Assembly: GCA_024543015.1 (NCBI GenBank)
Contig: JAMXCY010000017.1
Coordinates: forward strand, 1-12,269
Reading direction: 5' to 3'
DNA: 12,269 nt
Source: Candidatus Omnitrophota bacterium
GTDB taxonomy: Bacteria > Omnitrophota > Gorgyraeia > JAFGHF01
Shown here: in pieces, positions 5,693-12,269 of the stretch
Layout of the letters: each line of letters starts with the position of its first letter
How positions within the stretch are numbered: the stretch's first letter is position 1
Made by a program: the position numbers and the translations under genes
Notes under the pieces: generated by a model
The model's input: the letters and a program-made list of their open reading frames with translations, nothing else
Database searches by the model: none
What the model was told of the DNA's origin: nothing

Positions 5693-6922
5693 TTAAAAAA
5701 GAGTCATTTGCTTCTCTGATTTTTTATCTTCTTCGCTAAATATATCTATTTTGCCGTAAACTCCGTCGAAACCGGGGGTAATCTTGACCTTTGCCCGGCG
5801 CACATTCAAGATACCACAAGCTATACGGGGAGCGCAAGTTTGCGTCAATTCCTCCTCGCTAATGTTAAGCAAGATATCGAATTCGTTGCCCAATTTTTGA
5901 ATCAGCTGACGGTATTCCCGCTCCACACTTCGCGCGGCTCTGCCTACACCCTTGGCCTCGGCGATAATCTCTACTAAAGGAATTAGGTTTTTAAAAGGAA
6001 TACCACCTTCTAAAACAAACCCTTCGGGCCTATCCCCAAGTTGTTCAACCCTGTGCATAACTCCTACGGTTAAAGGACGCTGGCAAACCGGACAGATATT
6101 ATTTTTCTTCCTGGTTTCGGCAGGCGAATAGAGGATATTACAATTTCTGTGGCCGTCATAATGGTATTTTCCCTCTTCGGGAAAAAATTCTACCGTGTAG
6201 AGAAATCGCTGTTTGTCTTTTTTCTTTAACGCCTCTAAAATCGCATAATAATCCATTGCGCAATTAAAAACATTGGCCTCTCGACCCAGGCGCGAGGGGC
6301 TGTGAGCATCGGAATTAGAGATTAAACTAAATCTATCCAAGGCGCTTAAGCGCCAATTCATCGCCGGGTCGCTGCTTAAACCTGTCTCCAACGCGTAAAT
6401 ATCTTTGCTGTATTTTTCAAAACATTCTTCAATAGTATCGAATCCTGAATTTGACCCGAACAGACTGTACCAGGGAGTCCAAATATGGCTGGGGACGATA
6501 AAGCACTCGGGATTTGCGCCTAAGACTATCTCTACAAGCGAGGGACAATCCAGGCCTAACATTGGACGGCCGTCGGCAGCAAGATTGCCGAAACCGGTCA
6601 GCTCCTGATTAATTTTATCTACCGTCGCAAAGTCGGGAGCAAAAAGAATGTTGTGCACCCTTCTACCTCGTCCGTCCTTGGAGTAAATATTACTTACTTC
6701 CGCGGTGAGGATAAAATTTATCCCGGCGTAAGAAAAAAGGCCGTTAGCAACAGGTTTTAGTTTATTCTTTAGTTCCTGCAACCAGAGATAATGAGTAAAA
6801 TCGCCTGTGCCCAAAAGGGAGATACCCTTAAGCTTGGCCCATTCTACCAGATGCTCAACATCCATCTGCTTACTCGTAGCCCGGCTGTATTTGGAATGAA
6901 TATGAAAATCAGCAATAAGCAA
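5693..6922 (-). CDS. EndoQ-like PHP-domain endonuclease (TIGR00375-type)
   Basis: The N-terminal PHP metallohydrolase domain shows FHIHSKYS (H7, H9), GTGDFTH (D41, H44), TAEVSNIY (E75), RRVHNILF (H90), VPSHIWTPW (H146) and SNSDAHSPSRLGRE (D205, H207). A zinc-ribbon-like part follows: HRNC at 258-261 and CPVC at 277-280, then TVGVMHRVEQLGDRP. This arrangement and the 409-residue length match the Endonuclease Q group, which in Pyrococcus and some Bacillus cuts 5' of deaminated bases (uracil, hypoxanthine) and abasic sites. The C terminus is KQMTLF, resembling the bacterial clamp-binding pentapeptide QL(S/D)LF. The start is TTG at 6922, after GGGGGA inside the end of pyrC; no other start precedes H7. 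It sits between pyrC and a LOG-fold gene. Family assignment is good; substrate is inferred. Confidence 0.85.
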   Translation of the reverse strand: MLIADFHIHSKYSRATSKQMDVEHLVEWAKLKGISLLGTGDFTHYLWLQELKNKLKPVANGLFSYAGINFILTAEVSNIYSKDGRGRRVHNILFAPDFATVDKINQELTGFGNLAADGRPMLGLDCPSLVEIVLGANPECFIVPSHIWTPWYSLFGSNSGFDTIEECFEKYSKDIYALETGLSSDPAMNWRLSALDRFSLISNSDAHSPSRLGREANVFNCAMDYYAILEALKKKDKQRFLYTVEFFPEEGKYHYDGHRNCNILYSPAETRKKNNICPVCQRPLTVGVMHRVEQLGDRPEGFVLEGGIPFKNLIPLVEIIAEAKGVGRAARSVEREYRQLIQKLGNEFDILLNISEEELTQTCAPRIACGILNVRRAKVKITPGFDGVYGKIDIFSEEDKKSEKQMTLF

Positions 6923-8195
6923 TTTTTCCCCCGCAAATCGTATATTCTACTTTGCCTTTTAGTTTTTTGCCCAAAAAGGCTGAATTTTTGCTTTTGGAGA
7001 CGATGTCTTCTTTGTTCACTATCCACTCTTCTTCGGGTGAAACTATAACAAGATCGGCATCGCAGCCCAGGCCTAGTGTGCCTTTGTCTATCCCCAAAAT
7101 CTTCGCTGGATTTAAAGCCAGCTTCCTAACTAATTCGGGCCAGCTCAATATTTTCATATGCACCAGCTCAGTAATACTCACCGCCAACTCTGTTTCCAGG
7201 CCAATTGTCCCAAAAGCTGCGCGGTCAAACTCGATATCTTTTTCGTTCTCTGTGTGCGGAGCATGGTCTGAAGCAATCAAATCGATTATACCACATTTTA
7301 AGCCTTTTTTGACAGCTTCTAAATCGGCGCGACTGCGCAGCGGCGGATTCATTTTCATATTGGTGTCAAAGCCGACAACCTCCTCTTCTGTCAAAGCGAA
7401 ATAATGCGGGGCGGTCTCGGCGGTAACTTGCAGACCCTTTTCCTTTGCTCGGCGAATAATCTCTACAGACTCTTTGCAGCTTACGTGGGCAATGTGTACA
7501 GCTGCGCCTGCTTTTTGCGCCAGATTAATGTCCCTCTGCAGGCGTTTATACTCTGACTCAGAGGAAATACCTCTTAAGCCCATCCGCGTAGAAACAAACC
7601 CTAAGTTAACCACGCCACCCCGAGAAAGTGCTTTATCTTCGCTGTGGCAGATTAATAAAAGTTTATGGCGTTTGGCTTCTTTGAACGCCTTAAGGAATAG
7701 CTGATCACTATCTACAGAGGCACCATCGTCAGAAATGGCAATTACCCCTTTTGCTTTTAATTGGCTAATCTCGGTTAATTTTCCCCCTCGGCGACCTTCA
7801 GTAATAGCGCCACAGATATAGACACTGGCCTTGGCGCTTTTTTGAACAATCTTCTTTAACAATTCTGCGCTCTCAGGGCAATCGATGGTCGGAGTTGTGT
7901 TAGGCATCGCCAAAACCGAAGTCACCCCGCCTTTTAAAGCTGCCTGTGTGCCTGTGGCAACTGTCTCTTTGTCTTCCAGACCGGGCTGGCGCAGATGAAC
8001 ATGCATATCGACTAAGCCCGGCATCACCACTTTGCCCTTGGCATCTATGATTTTTGCGCCGGCACAGCGAATGTTTTTGGCAACCTTGCTTATCCGGGCG
8101 CCCTCTAGCAAGATATCTCCAGCTTCGTCACGCTTATTCGCCGGGTCAACTATACGGCCGCCTTTAATCAACAATTTCATCGCTTTGCTCTTCAT
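6909..8195 (-). CDS. pyrC: Dihydroorotase, class I type
   Basis: PyrC reversibly cyclises carbamoyl-aspartate to dihydroorotate. The 428-residue amidohydrolase carries PGLVDMHVHLRQPG (H65, H67), SDDG (D157), CHSED (H184), AHVSC (H237), TAPHYF, MNPPLRS and ASDHAPH (D310). The positions and the Asp in SDDG resemble the Aquifex enzyme, where Asp replaces a carboxylated lysine as metal ligand and activity depends on a complex with ATCase; whether that holds here is inference. Two starts are possible: ATG 8195 (no clear Shine-Dalgarno) or ATG 8180, which gives the family-like MKLLIKGGRIVDP and has AAGAG 7 nt upstream. The gap after pyrB is 16 nt, and the gene overlaps the next by 14 nt. Confidence 0.96.
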   Translation of the reverse strand: MKSKAMKLLIKGGRIVDPANKRDEAGDILLEGARISKVAKNIRCAGAKIIDAKGKVVMPGLVDMHVHLRQPGLEDKETVATGTQAALKGGVTSVLAMPNTTPTIDCPESAELLKKIVQKSAKASVYICGAITEGRRGGKLTEISQLKAKGVIAISDDGASVDSDQLFLKAFKEAKRHKLLLICHSEDKALSRGGVVNLGFVSTRMGLRGISSESEYKRLQRDINLAQKAGAAVHIAHVSCKESVEIIRRAKEKGLQVTAETAPHYFALTEEEVVGFDTNMKMNPPLRSRADLEAVKKGLKCGIIDLIASDHAPHTENEKDIEFDRAAFGTIGLETELAVSITELVHMKILSWPELVRKLALNPAKILGIDKGTLGLGCDADLVIVSPEEEWIVNKEDIVSKSKNSAFLGKKLKGKVEYTICGGKIAYC

Positions 8196-8211
8196 TGTAA
8201 ACTGTAAATTT

Positions 8212-9141
8212 TTATTTAGTTGTTGCTCCTGAAACTAAATAAAGGACTGCCATCCTAACAGCAATGCCGTTAGTAACCTGCTCCAAGATTACTGAGTTTG
8301 CTCCGTCGGCCACTTCGCTGGATATCTCAATCCCCCGGTTAAGCGGACCTGGATGCATAACAACGATATTTTTCTTCAAGCTCTTCAGGCGCTCTGTGGT
8401 TATGCCAAATTGCTTAAAATATTCCAGCTGATTGGGAAAGGCTTCTCCCTCATCGCGCTCGAATTGCATGCGCAAGACATTTACTGCATCTGCATCTTTT
8501 AAGGCCTGATCGATATTGCAAGTAACGCCTGCGCCCATCTTTTCAATGCCGGGCGGGATAAGCATTTTTGGGGCACATACAGTTACTTGAGCACCTAATT
8601 TACTCAAGCCCCAAATATTTGAACGCGCTACTCGTGAGTGGGCAATATCCCCAACGATGCTTACCTTTAAACCTTTGATCTTGCCCAATTTTTCCTTTAA
8701 GGTAAAGATATCCAGGAGTGCCTGCGTGGGATGTTCGTGCCAGCCATCGCCGGCATTGATTACACTGATACCCAGATGACGCGCCAGCGTTACGCAAGCC
8801 CCTGAGGCACTATGCCGGACCACAAGGATATCTGCTTTTAAGGCCTGGATGTTTTTGCCTGTATCAATCAGGGTTTCGCCTTTTTTAACGCTGGAGGTCT
8901 CGGTGGCGATATTAATCACATCAGCGGATAATCTTTTGGCGGCGACCTCAAAAGATACGCGGGTTCTGGTGGAAGGTTCATAAAAAAGATTTACCACTGT
9001 TTTCCCGCGCAGGGCCGGAACCTTCTTAATCTCGCGTGTGGTTACTTCTTTAAACGACTCCGCCGTAGATAAAATTAGTTCTATTTCCTCAGCGGTTAAA
9101 TTTTCCAGACCCAACAAGTCTTTCTTTTGCCAGGCTACCAT
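8212..9141 (-). CDS. pyrB: Aspartate carbamoyltransferase catalytic subunit
   Basis: PyrB condenses carbamoyl phosphate and aspartate to N-carbamoyl-aspartate, the committed step of UMP synthesis. The 309-residue chain has the usual length and motifs: the carbamoyl-phosphate loop FYEPSTRTRVSFE (53-65), SVKKGET (84-90), HEHPTQALLD (135-144), VGDIAHSRVARSN (163-175) and HPGPLNRG near the C terminus. The start follows AAAGG by 6 nt and lies 2 nt after pyrR. No pyrI-type regulatory gene is present, so control is probably by attenuation rather than by a regulatory subunit. The adjacent pyrC is of the kind that, in Aquifex, forms a non-covalent complex with this enzyme. Confidence 0.98.
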   Translation of the reverse strand: MVAWQKKDLLGLENLTAEEIELILSTAESFKEVTTREIKKVPALRGKTVVNLFYEPSTRTRVSFEVAAKRLSADVINIATETSSVKKGETLIDTGKNIQALKADILVVRHSASGACVTLARHLGISVINAGDGWHEHPTQALLDIFTLKEKLGKIKGLKVSIVGDIAHSRVARSNIWGLSKLGAQVTVCAPKMLIPPGIEKMGAGVTCNIDQALKDADAVNVLRMQFERDEGEAFPNQLEYFKQFGITTERLKSLKKNIVVMHPGPLNRGIEISSEVADGANSVILEQVTNGIAVRMAVLYLVSGATTK

Positions 9142-9143
9142 AA

Positions 9144-9695
9144 TCAGCCTTTCTGCTCCAAAATTACCACCTCGTCTTTGCCGTCTGCCTCTTTCAATTT
9201 CACCTGCACTGTCTCCTTTAAGGCAGTGGGCACATTTTTACCAATAAAATCTGCACGAATCGGCAATTCTCTATGTCCTCGATCAAGCAAGACAGCCAAC
9301 TGAATATATCTTGGCCGGCCAAAGTCAATTAAGGCATCTAGGGCAGATCTGATTGTACGCCCGGTATAAAGCACATCGTCGACCAAAACAATCTTTTTTC
9401 CTGTAATATCAAAATCTATCTCTGTCTTGTGCACCTGCGGGTGCTCGGCAATAGTAGTTAGGTCATCGCGGTATAAAGTAATATCCAGGATACCAACCGG
9501 GATTTTAATTCCTTCGATTTTCTCAATCAGGGCAGTGATTCTTTCGGCAAGATAAGCGCCGCGGTTACGAATACCGATAATAGCCAGCTCCTTAGTGCCT
9601 TTTGTCTTCTCTATTATCTCGTGGGCAATGCGGGTTAAGGCCCGCGCAATGGCTTCTTTATCCATGATCATTGCTTTTTCTTTAAACTCCATCAT
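9144..9695 (-). CDS. pyrR: PyrR: pyr operon RNA-binding attenuation regulator / uracil phosphoribosyltransferase homologue
   Basis: PyrR binds pyr leader RNA when charged with UMP/UTP and promotes termination; many members also convert uracil and PRPP to UMP. The 183-residue protein closely follows the Bacillus-type family: MDKEAIARALTRIAHEI (11-27), GIRNRGAYLAERI, DITLYRDDL (71-79), the PRPP loop VLVDDVLYTGRTIRSALDAL (103-122), RPRYIQLAVLLDRGHRELPI and ADFIGKN. Two adjacent ATGs occur at 9695 and 9692; AGGAG is better spaced (6 nt) for the second. It is the first gene after the attenuator and is followed 2 nt later by pyrB, so it should control itself and the whole operon. Confidence 0.97.
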   Translation of the reverse strand: MMEFKEKAMIMDKEAIARALTRIAHEIIEKTKGTKELAIIGIRNRGAYLAERITALIEKIEGIKIPVGILDITLYRDDLTTIAEHPQVHKTEIDFDITGKKIVLVDDVLYTGRTIRSALDALIDFGRPRYIQLAVLLDRGHRELPIRADFIGKNVPTALKETVQVKLKEADGKDEVVILEQKG

Positions 9696-9768
9696 CTTCT
9701 CCTGGTGCTAGGCATAAAAAAACCCTACCCGTTGATCGGTAAGGTGATTTTTTAAACGCCTGCTTCAT
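9682..9768 (-). CDS. Putative 28-codon leader ORF in the pyr leader
   Basis: An ATG at 9768 is preceded by AAGGAG (9780-9775) at an ideal 6-nt spacing. It opens 28 codons, beginning MKQAFKKSPYRS, which run straight through the terminator hairpin and its T tract and end with TAA at 9684-9682, inside the start of pyrR in another frame. The first four bases of this Shine-Dalgarno are in the lower stem of the PyrR hairpin. The peptide matches nothing I recognise. It may be a cis-acting leader peptide whose translation would prevent terminator folding and deliver ribosomes to the pyrR start, or it may be fortuitous. The start signal is seen; the function is inference. Confidence 0.4.
   Translation of the reverse strand: MKQAFKKSPYRSTGRVFLCLAPGEDDGV
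9716..9745 (-). terminator. Intrinsic terminator of the pyr attenuator
   Basis: On the minus strand ACCTTACC (9745-9738) pairs with GGTAGGGT (9729-9722) around an 8-nt loop, with one G-U pair, and a run of T (9722-9716) follows. A matching A run just upstream can lengthen the stem. An alternative antiterminator can form between CGG-AAA-AAGG (9786-9777) and CCTTACCG (9744-9737); it uses bases needed for the PyrR hairpin, so the two are mutually exclusive. This is the expected attenuator logic, deduced by hand pairing. The same hairpin would also stop read-through from glmS-rsmI. Confidence 0.85.
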
Positions 9769-9776
9769 CTTGGGCT

Positions 9777-9810
9777 CCTTTTTCCGCCTCACTGGACGGC
9801 CTTTAAAAGG
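9777..9810 (-). promoter_or_regulatory. PyrR-binding RNA hairpin (anti-antiterminator)
   Basis: The known PyrR-binding consensus is ARUCCNGNGAGGYU, forming a stem with hexaloop CNGNGA. The leader RNA has CCGUCCAGUGAGGCGG (9799-9784): stem CCGUC/GGCGG with one U-G pair and hexaloop CAGUGA. The only departures from consensus are the outermost pair, A-U replaced by C-G, which preserves pairing. A lower stem of six pairs, CCUUUU (9810-9805) with AAAAGG (9782-9777), closes an asymmetric internal loop (five nt against one), as in known pyr leaders. PyrR bound to UMP/UTP should stabilise it. It lies between the promoter and the terminator, ahead of a pyrR gene, which supports the call. Confidence 0.9.
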
Positions 9811-9828
9811 GTACTTAATTGTGTACTA

Positions 9829-9857
9829 AGTGTATCATAATTTCTTTATTTTGTCAA
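9829..9857 (-). promoter_or_regulatory. Sigma-70-type promoter of the pyr operon
   Basis: Reading the minus strand, a perfect -35 TTGACA (9857-9852) is followed by a 17-nt spacer and TACACT (9834-9829), preceded by TG one base upstream as in an extended -10. The -35 lies in the last codons of rsmI and the -10 begins right after its stop. Transcription should start near 9822-9820, giving a leader of about 125 nt before pyrR. Assigned by motif only. Confidence 0.75.
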
Positions 9858-10515
9858 GTCCTTTTATGGCAATTACAAATTCGCCTCGTGGGGCGTGAGT
9901 CTGAAAATGTTCCAAGACAGAGGTGGCGCTACCCCGGATTATCTGTTCAAATTTTTTGGTCAGTTCTCTTAAAACGACTATTTCTCTTTCGCCTAAGGCT
10001 TCCTGGATAGCCTGCAAGGATTTAAGCAAACGGTGCGGCGATTCATAAAAGATAACCGTTCTTTTCTCAGCAGAGATCTCCTGAATCTTTCTCCTGCGCG
10101 GGCCATCCTTTAGCGGCAGATACCCTTCAAAAATAAATCTGTCTGAAGGAAGGCCCGATAAAACCAGGGCATCAACTAAAGCGCTGGGGCCAGGCAGAGC
10201 GGTAAGAGAAATGTTGTTCTGGATAGCCAGCTGAATTAAGCGATAGCCGGGGTCGGAAATGCCGGGCGTGCCGCTATCTGTAACCAGGGCAACGTCTTTA
10301 CCTTCTTGCAATAAACGCAACAGGTACGCCCTTTTGGTAAATTTGTTGTGCTCAAAGTAGCTGGTCAGGGGTGTGTGGATATTGTAATGGCTGAGTAATT
10401 TACGAGTATGGCGGGTATCTTCAGCGGCAATCAAGGCAACGTTCTTCAATATCTCTAGCGCCCGAAGGGTGATATCCTTGAGATTGCCTATAGGAGTTGA
10501 GACAATGTAGAGCAT
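9835..10515 (-). CDS. rsmI: 16S rRNA (cytidine-1402 2'-O)-methyltransferase RsmI
   Basis: RsmI uses S-adenosylmethionine to 2'-O-methylate C1402 in the decoding centre of 16S rRNA. The 226-residue protein has the tetrapyrrole-methylase-like fold motifs of the family: STPIGNLKDITLRA (6-19), AEDTRHTRKLL (31-41), TDSGTPGISDPG (79-90), LPGPSA (107-112), FEGYLP, FYESPHR (156-162) and RGEFVI near the end. It is shorter than the ~286-residue E. coli protein and appears to lack the C-terminal extension, as in many compact bacterial versions. The ATG lies 2 nt after the glmS stop with no good Shine-Dalgarno, so translation is probably coupled to glmS. Its last codons contain the -35 element of the pyr promoter. 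Confidence 0.96.
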   Translation of the reverse strand: MLYIVSTPIGNLKDITLRALEILKNVALIAAEDTRHTRKLLSHYNIHTPLTSYFEHNKFTKRAYLLRLLQEGKDVALVTDSGTPGISDPGYRLIQLAIQNNISLTALPGPSALVDALVLSGLPSDRFIFEGYLPLKDGPRRRKIQEISAEKRTVIFYESPHRLLKSLQAIQEALGEREIVVLRELTKKFEQIIRGSATSVLEHFQTHAPRGEFVIAIKGLDKIKKL

Positions 10516-10517
10516 AT

Positions 10518-12269
10518 TTATTCTACTGTGACACTCTTTGCCAGATTCCTTGGCTGGTCTACGTCACAACCACGGACAACTGCAATATGATAAGCGAGCA
10601 ATTGTAGCGGTAACGCTACCAGTAAAGGAGAAAATAACTCAAGACACTTAGGAATATAGATCGTCTTTTGGACGTAATCTTTGATGTGGGTGTTTCCTTT
10701 TGAGGCAATTGCTACTATCTTGCCAGAACGGGAACGAATTTCTTGAATATTGGAAACCATCTTCTCGTAGATATCGGAGTTAACAGCAATACAGACAACC
10801 GCCCTGTATTCATCTATTAAGGCAATAGGCCCATGCTTCATTTCCCCGGCTGCGTAGCCTTCAGCCGGTATATAAGAAATCTCCTTTAGCTTTAACGCCC
10901 CTTCTAAAGCCGAAGGATAATTAATGCGTCTGCCTAAATACAAGAAGGAACCCATGCGATGATAGGATTTGGCAACTTTAAGTACAGCTTTCTCTTTTTC
11001 CAAAAACCTCTCTTGCTTTAAGGCAATTGTTTTTAATTCTTTAATTAACCTGCGAATTAACTCTAGAGGGGCCCTGTTTCTTATCCGGCCTAAATACATA
11101 GCTAAAAGATAAAGCACGGCAAGTTGTGCCGTGTAAGCCTTGGTTGAGGCCACACCAATTTCCGGCCCGGCTAAGGTGTAGCAGACACAGTCTGAGGCCC
11201 TGGTTAGGCTTGAACCAACAACATTACAAATAGAAAGAATCTTTGCGCCCTTTCGTTTTGCCTCAGCTACCGCTGCTAAGGTATCGGCAGTCTCGCCGGA
11301 TTGGCTGATAGCTACAACCAGAGTTTTTTTGTCAATCATCGGCGTGCGGTATCTAAATTCGGAAGATAAATCTACGGCTACTGTAATCCGGGCTAATTTC
11401 TCAAGCGCATATTTGCCTACCAAGCCGGCATGGAAAGCTGTGCCGCAGGCAACGATAACAATATTGTTTAATCTCTTTAAAAACGCCGGGCTAATCCCCA
11501 GATCGTTAAAGTTTATTACATTGCCTTTAATATACGCAGAAAGAATTCGCCGTAAAACCTTGGGTTGCTCATAAATCTCTTTAAGCATAAAGTGTTTATA
11601 GCCCTGTTTCTGGGCGCAAGAAATATTCCAATCAATCCGTGTGCTCTTTTTGGAGATTTCAATTCCGTTGAGATTGGTCACCCTAAATCCGTCCTTAGTC
11701 AAAATCACAAGCTCCTTTTCATCTAAAAAGACAATCTCTCTGGTAGATTCTAAAACCGCCGGTATATCTGAAGCGAGAAAATTTTCGCACTTTCCTATGC
11801 CTATAATCAAAGGGCTGCCCAGGCGCACACCAATAAGCTTTCCGGGTTCCCTTTTGGAAATAACCCCGATAGCAAAAGAGCCCTGTAATTTAGACACAGC
11901 TTTTCTTGTCGCCTCTTCCAAAGAGCAGTTTTTATAAAATTCTTCGATCAGATGGACAATGACCTCAGTATCTGTCTGACTTCTAAATTTATGACCTTTT
12001 TTAATCAAGCTACTTTTAATTTGGGCATAATTTTCAATAATCCCGTTATGGACTAAAGCAATCTCAGCCTTACAATCCAGATGTGGATGAGCATTACTCT
12101 GATTTGGCGCACCGTGTGTTGCCCAGCGACAATGACCAACACCAATGTTGCCACCAAGCGGCCTTTTTCTAAGTAAGCCTTCTAAGCCTTTAATTTTGCC
12201 TGAGAGCTTTCTTGTGGAAAGCATTTTCTTGTTGCTTAAATAAGTAACCGCGCCGCAAGAATCATAGCC
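10518..12269 (-). CDS. glmS: Glutamine-fructose-6-phosphate aminotransferase (isomerizing), 5'-truncated by window edge
   Basis: GlmS makes glucosamine-6-phosphate from fructose-6-phosphate and glutamine, the first step to UDP-GlcNAc for the cell wall. The frame stays open to the window edge; its first visible residues are GYDSCGAV, which match the conserved GYDS segment near residue 28 of the family, so about 27 residues including the nucleophilic Cys at position 2 lie outside. 583 residues are visible. The glutaminase half shows HCRWATHG (46-53 of the fragment) and HNGIIENY. The two SIS domains show CGTAFHAG, SQSGETADT, GPEIGVASTKAYTAQ, EGALKLKEISYIPAEGY and the C-terminal DQPRNLAKSVTVE. 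The ATG at 12224 is internal, not the start. The gene ends 2 nt before rsmI. No riboswitch or promoter is visible because the 5' end is missing. Identification is secure. Confidence 0.97.
   Translation of the reverse strand, partial: GYDSCGAVTYLSNKKMLSTRKLSGKIKGLEGLLRKRPLGGNIGVGHCRWATHGAPNQSNAHPHLDCKAEIALVHNGIIENYAQIKSSLIKKGHKFRSQTDTEVIVHLIEEFYKNCSLEEATRKAVSKLQGSFAIGVISKREPGKLIGVRLGSPLIIGIGKCENFLASDIPAVLESTREIVFLDEKELVILTKDGFRVTNLNGIEISKKSTRIDWNISCAQKQGYKHFMLKEIYEQPKVLRRILSAYIKGNVINFNDLGISPAFLKRLNNIVIVACGTAFHAGLVGKYALEKLARITVAVDLSSEFRYRTPMIDKKTLVVAISQSGETADTLAAVAEAKRKGAKILSICNVVGSSLTRASDCVCYTLAGPEIGVASTKAYTAQLAVLYLLAMYLGRIRNRAPLELIRRLIKELKTIALKQERFLEKEKAVLKVAKSYHRMGSFLYLGRRINYPSALEGALKLKEISYIPAEGYAAGEMKHGPIALIDEYRAVVCIAVNSDIYEKMVSNIQEIRSRSGKIVAIASKGNTHIKDYVQKTIYIPKCLELFSPLLVALPLQLLAYHIAVVRGCDVDQPRNLAKSVTVE

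Noticed and set aside
6952..7404. 150-residue open frame on the plus strand opposite pyrC
   Set aside because: Serine-rich low-complexity translation antisense to conserved dihydroorotase motifs; a shadow frame.
8196..8209. TGTAAAC/TGTAAAT pair between pyrB and pyrC as a third heptamer array
   Set aside because: Only two units, with a different core from the pyrK heptamer; too weak to call.
12222..12224. ATG as the start of glmS
   Set aside because: The frame continues upstream to the window edge with GYDSCG, a conserved GlmS segment, so this ATG is internal.

Overview
The window is a dense stretch of bacterial chromosome in which every supported gene lies on the minus strand, so transcription runs from high to low coordinates. 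It carries most of the de novo UMP pathway as one operon of class 1B type (pyrR, pyrB, pyrC, pyrK, pyrD, pyrF, pyrE), the 3' part of a glmS-rsmI unit before it, and the start of a V/A-type ATPase operon after it. Intergenic gaps are a few bases or overlaps. A V-type ATPase with a DUF2764-like companion gene, PyrR control and an NAD-linked PyrK/PyrD suggest an anaerobic, uncultivated-type bacterium of the PVC/Omnitrophota kind. That placement is an inference from gene content, not something the sequence proves.

Layout from right to left: (1) 12269-9835, glmS (its first ~27 codons lie outside the window) followed 2 nt later by rsmI. (2) 9857-9693, the pyr control region: a TTGACA/17/TACACT promoter overlapping the end of rsmI, a PyrR-binding hairpin, a 28-codon leader ORF and an intrinsic terminator just before pyrR. 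(3) 9695-6909, pyrR, pyrB, pyrC. (4) 6922-4440, three genes not needed for UMP synthesis: an EndoQ-like PHP nuclease, a LOG-fold TIGR00725-type protein and mutM. (5) 4452-1281, pyrK, a 60-residue two-helix membrane protein, pyrD, pyrF and pyrE. (6) 1250-1, a strong promoter (TTGCAT/17/TATAAT), V-ATPase subunit E, the DUF2764-like gene, and a Shine-Dalgarno at the window edge for the next ATPase gene.

The pyr genes convert carbamoyl phosphate and aspartate to UMP: PyrB and PyrC make dihydroorotate, PyrD with PyrK oxidises it using NAD+, PyrE adds the ribose phosphate and PyrF decarboxylates. carA/carB are not in the window. PyrR, encoded first, should bind its own leader when UMP/UTP is high and cause premature termination.

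The points most worth a second look are the leader, where a well-formed ORF begins in the PyrR hairpin, spans the terminator and ends inside pyrR; the base-damage/nucleotide-sanitation trio inside the pyr operon, whose EndoQ-like member ends in a sliding-clamp-like motif; and repeats that have become coding sequence in pyrK (7-bp tandem units) and at the 3' end of pyrE (a palindromic repeat).
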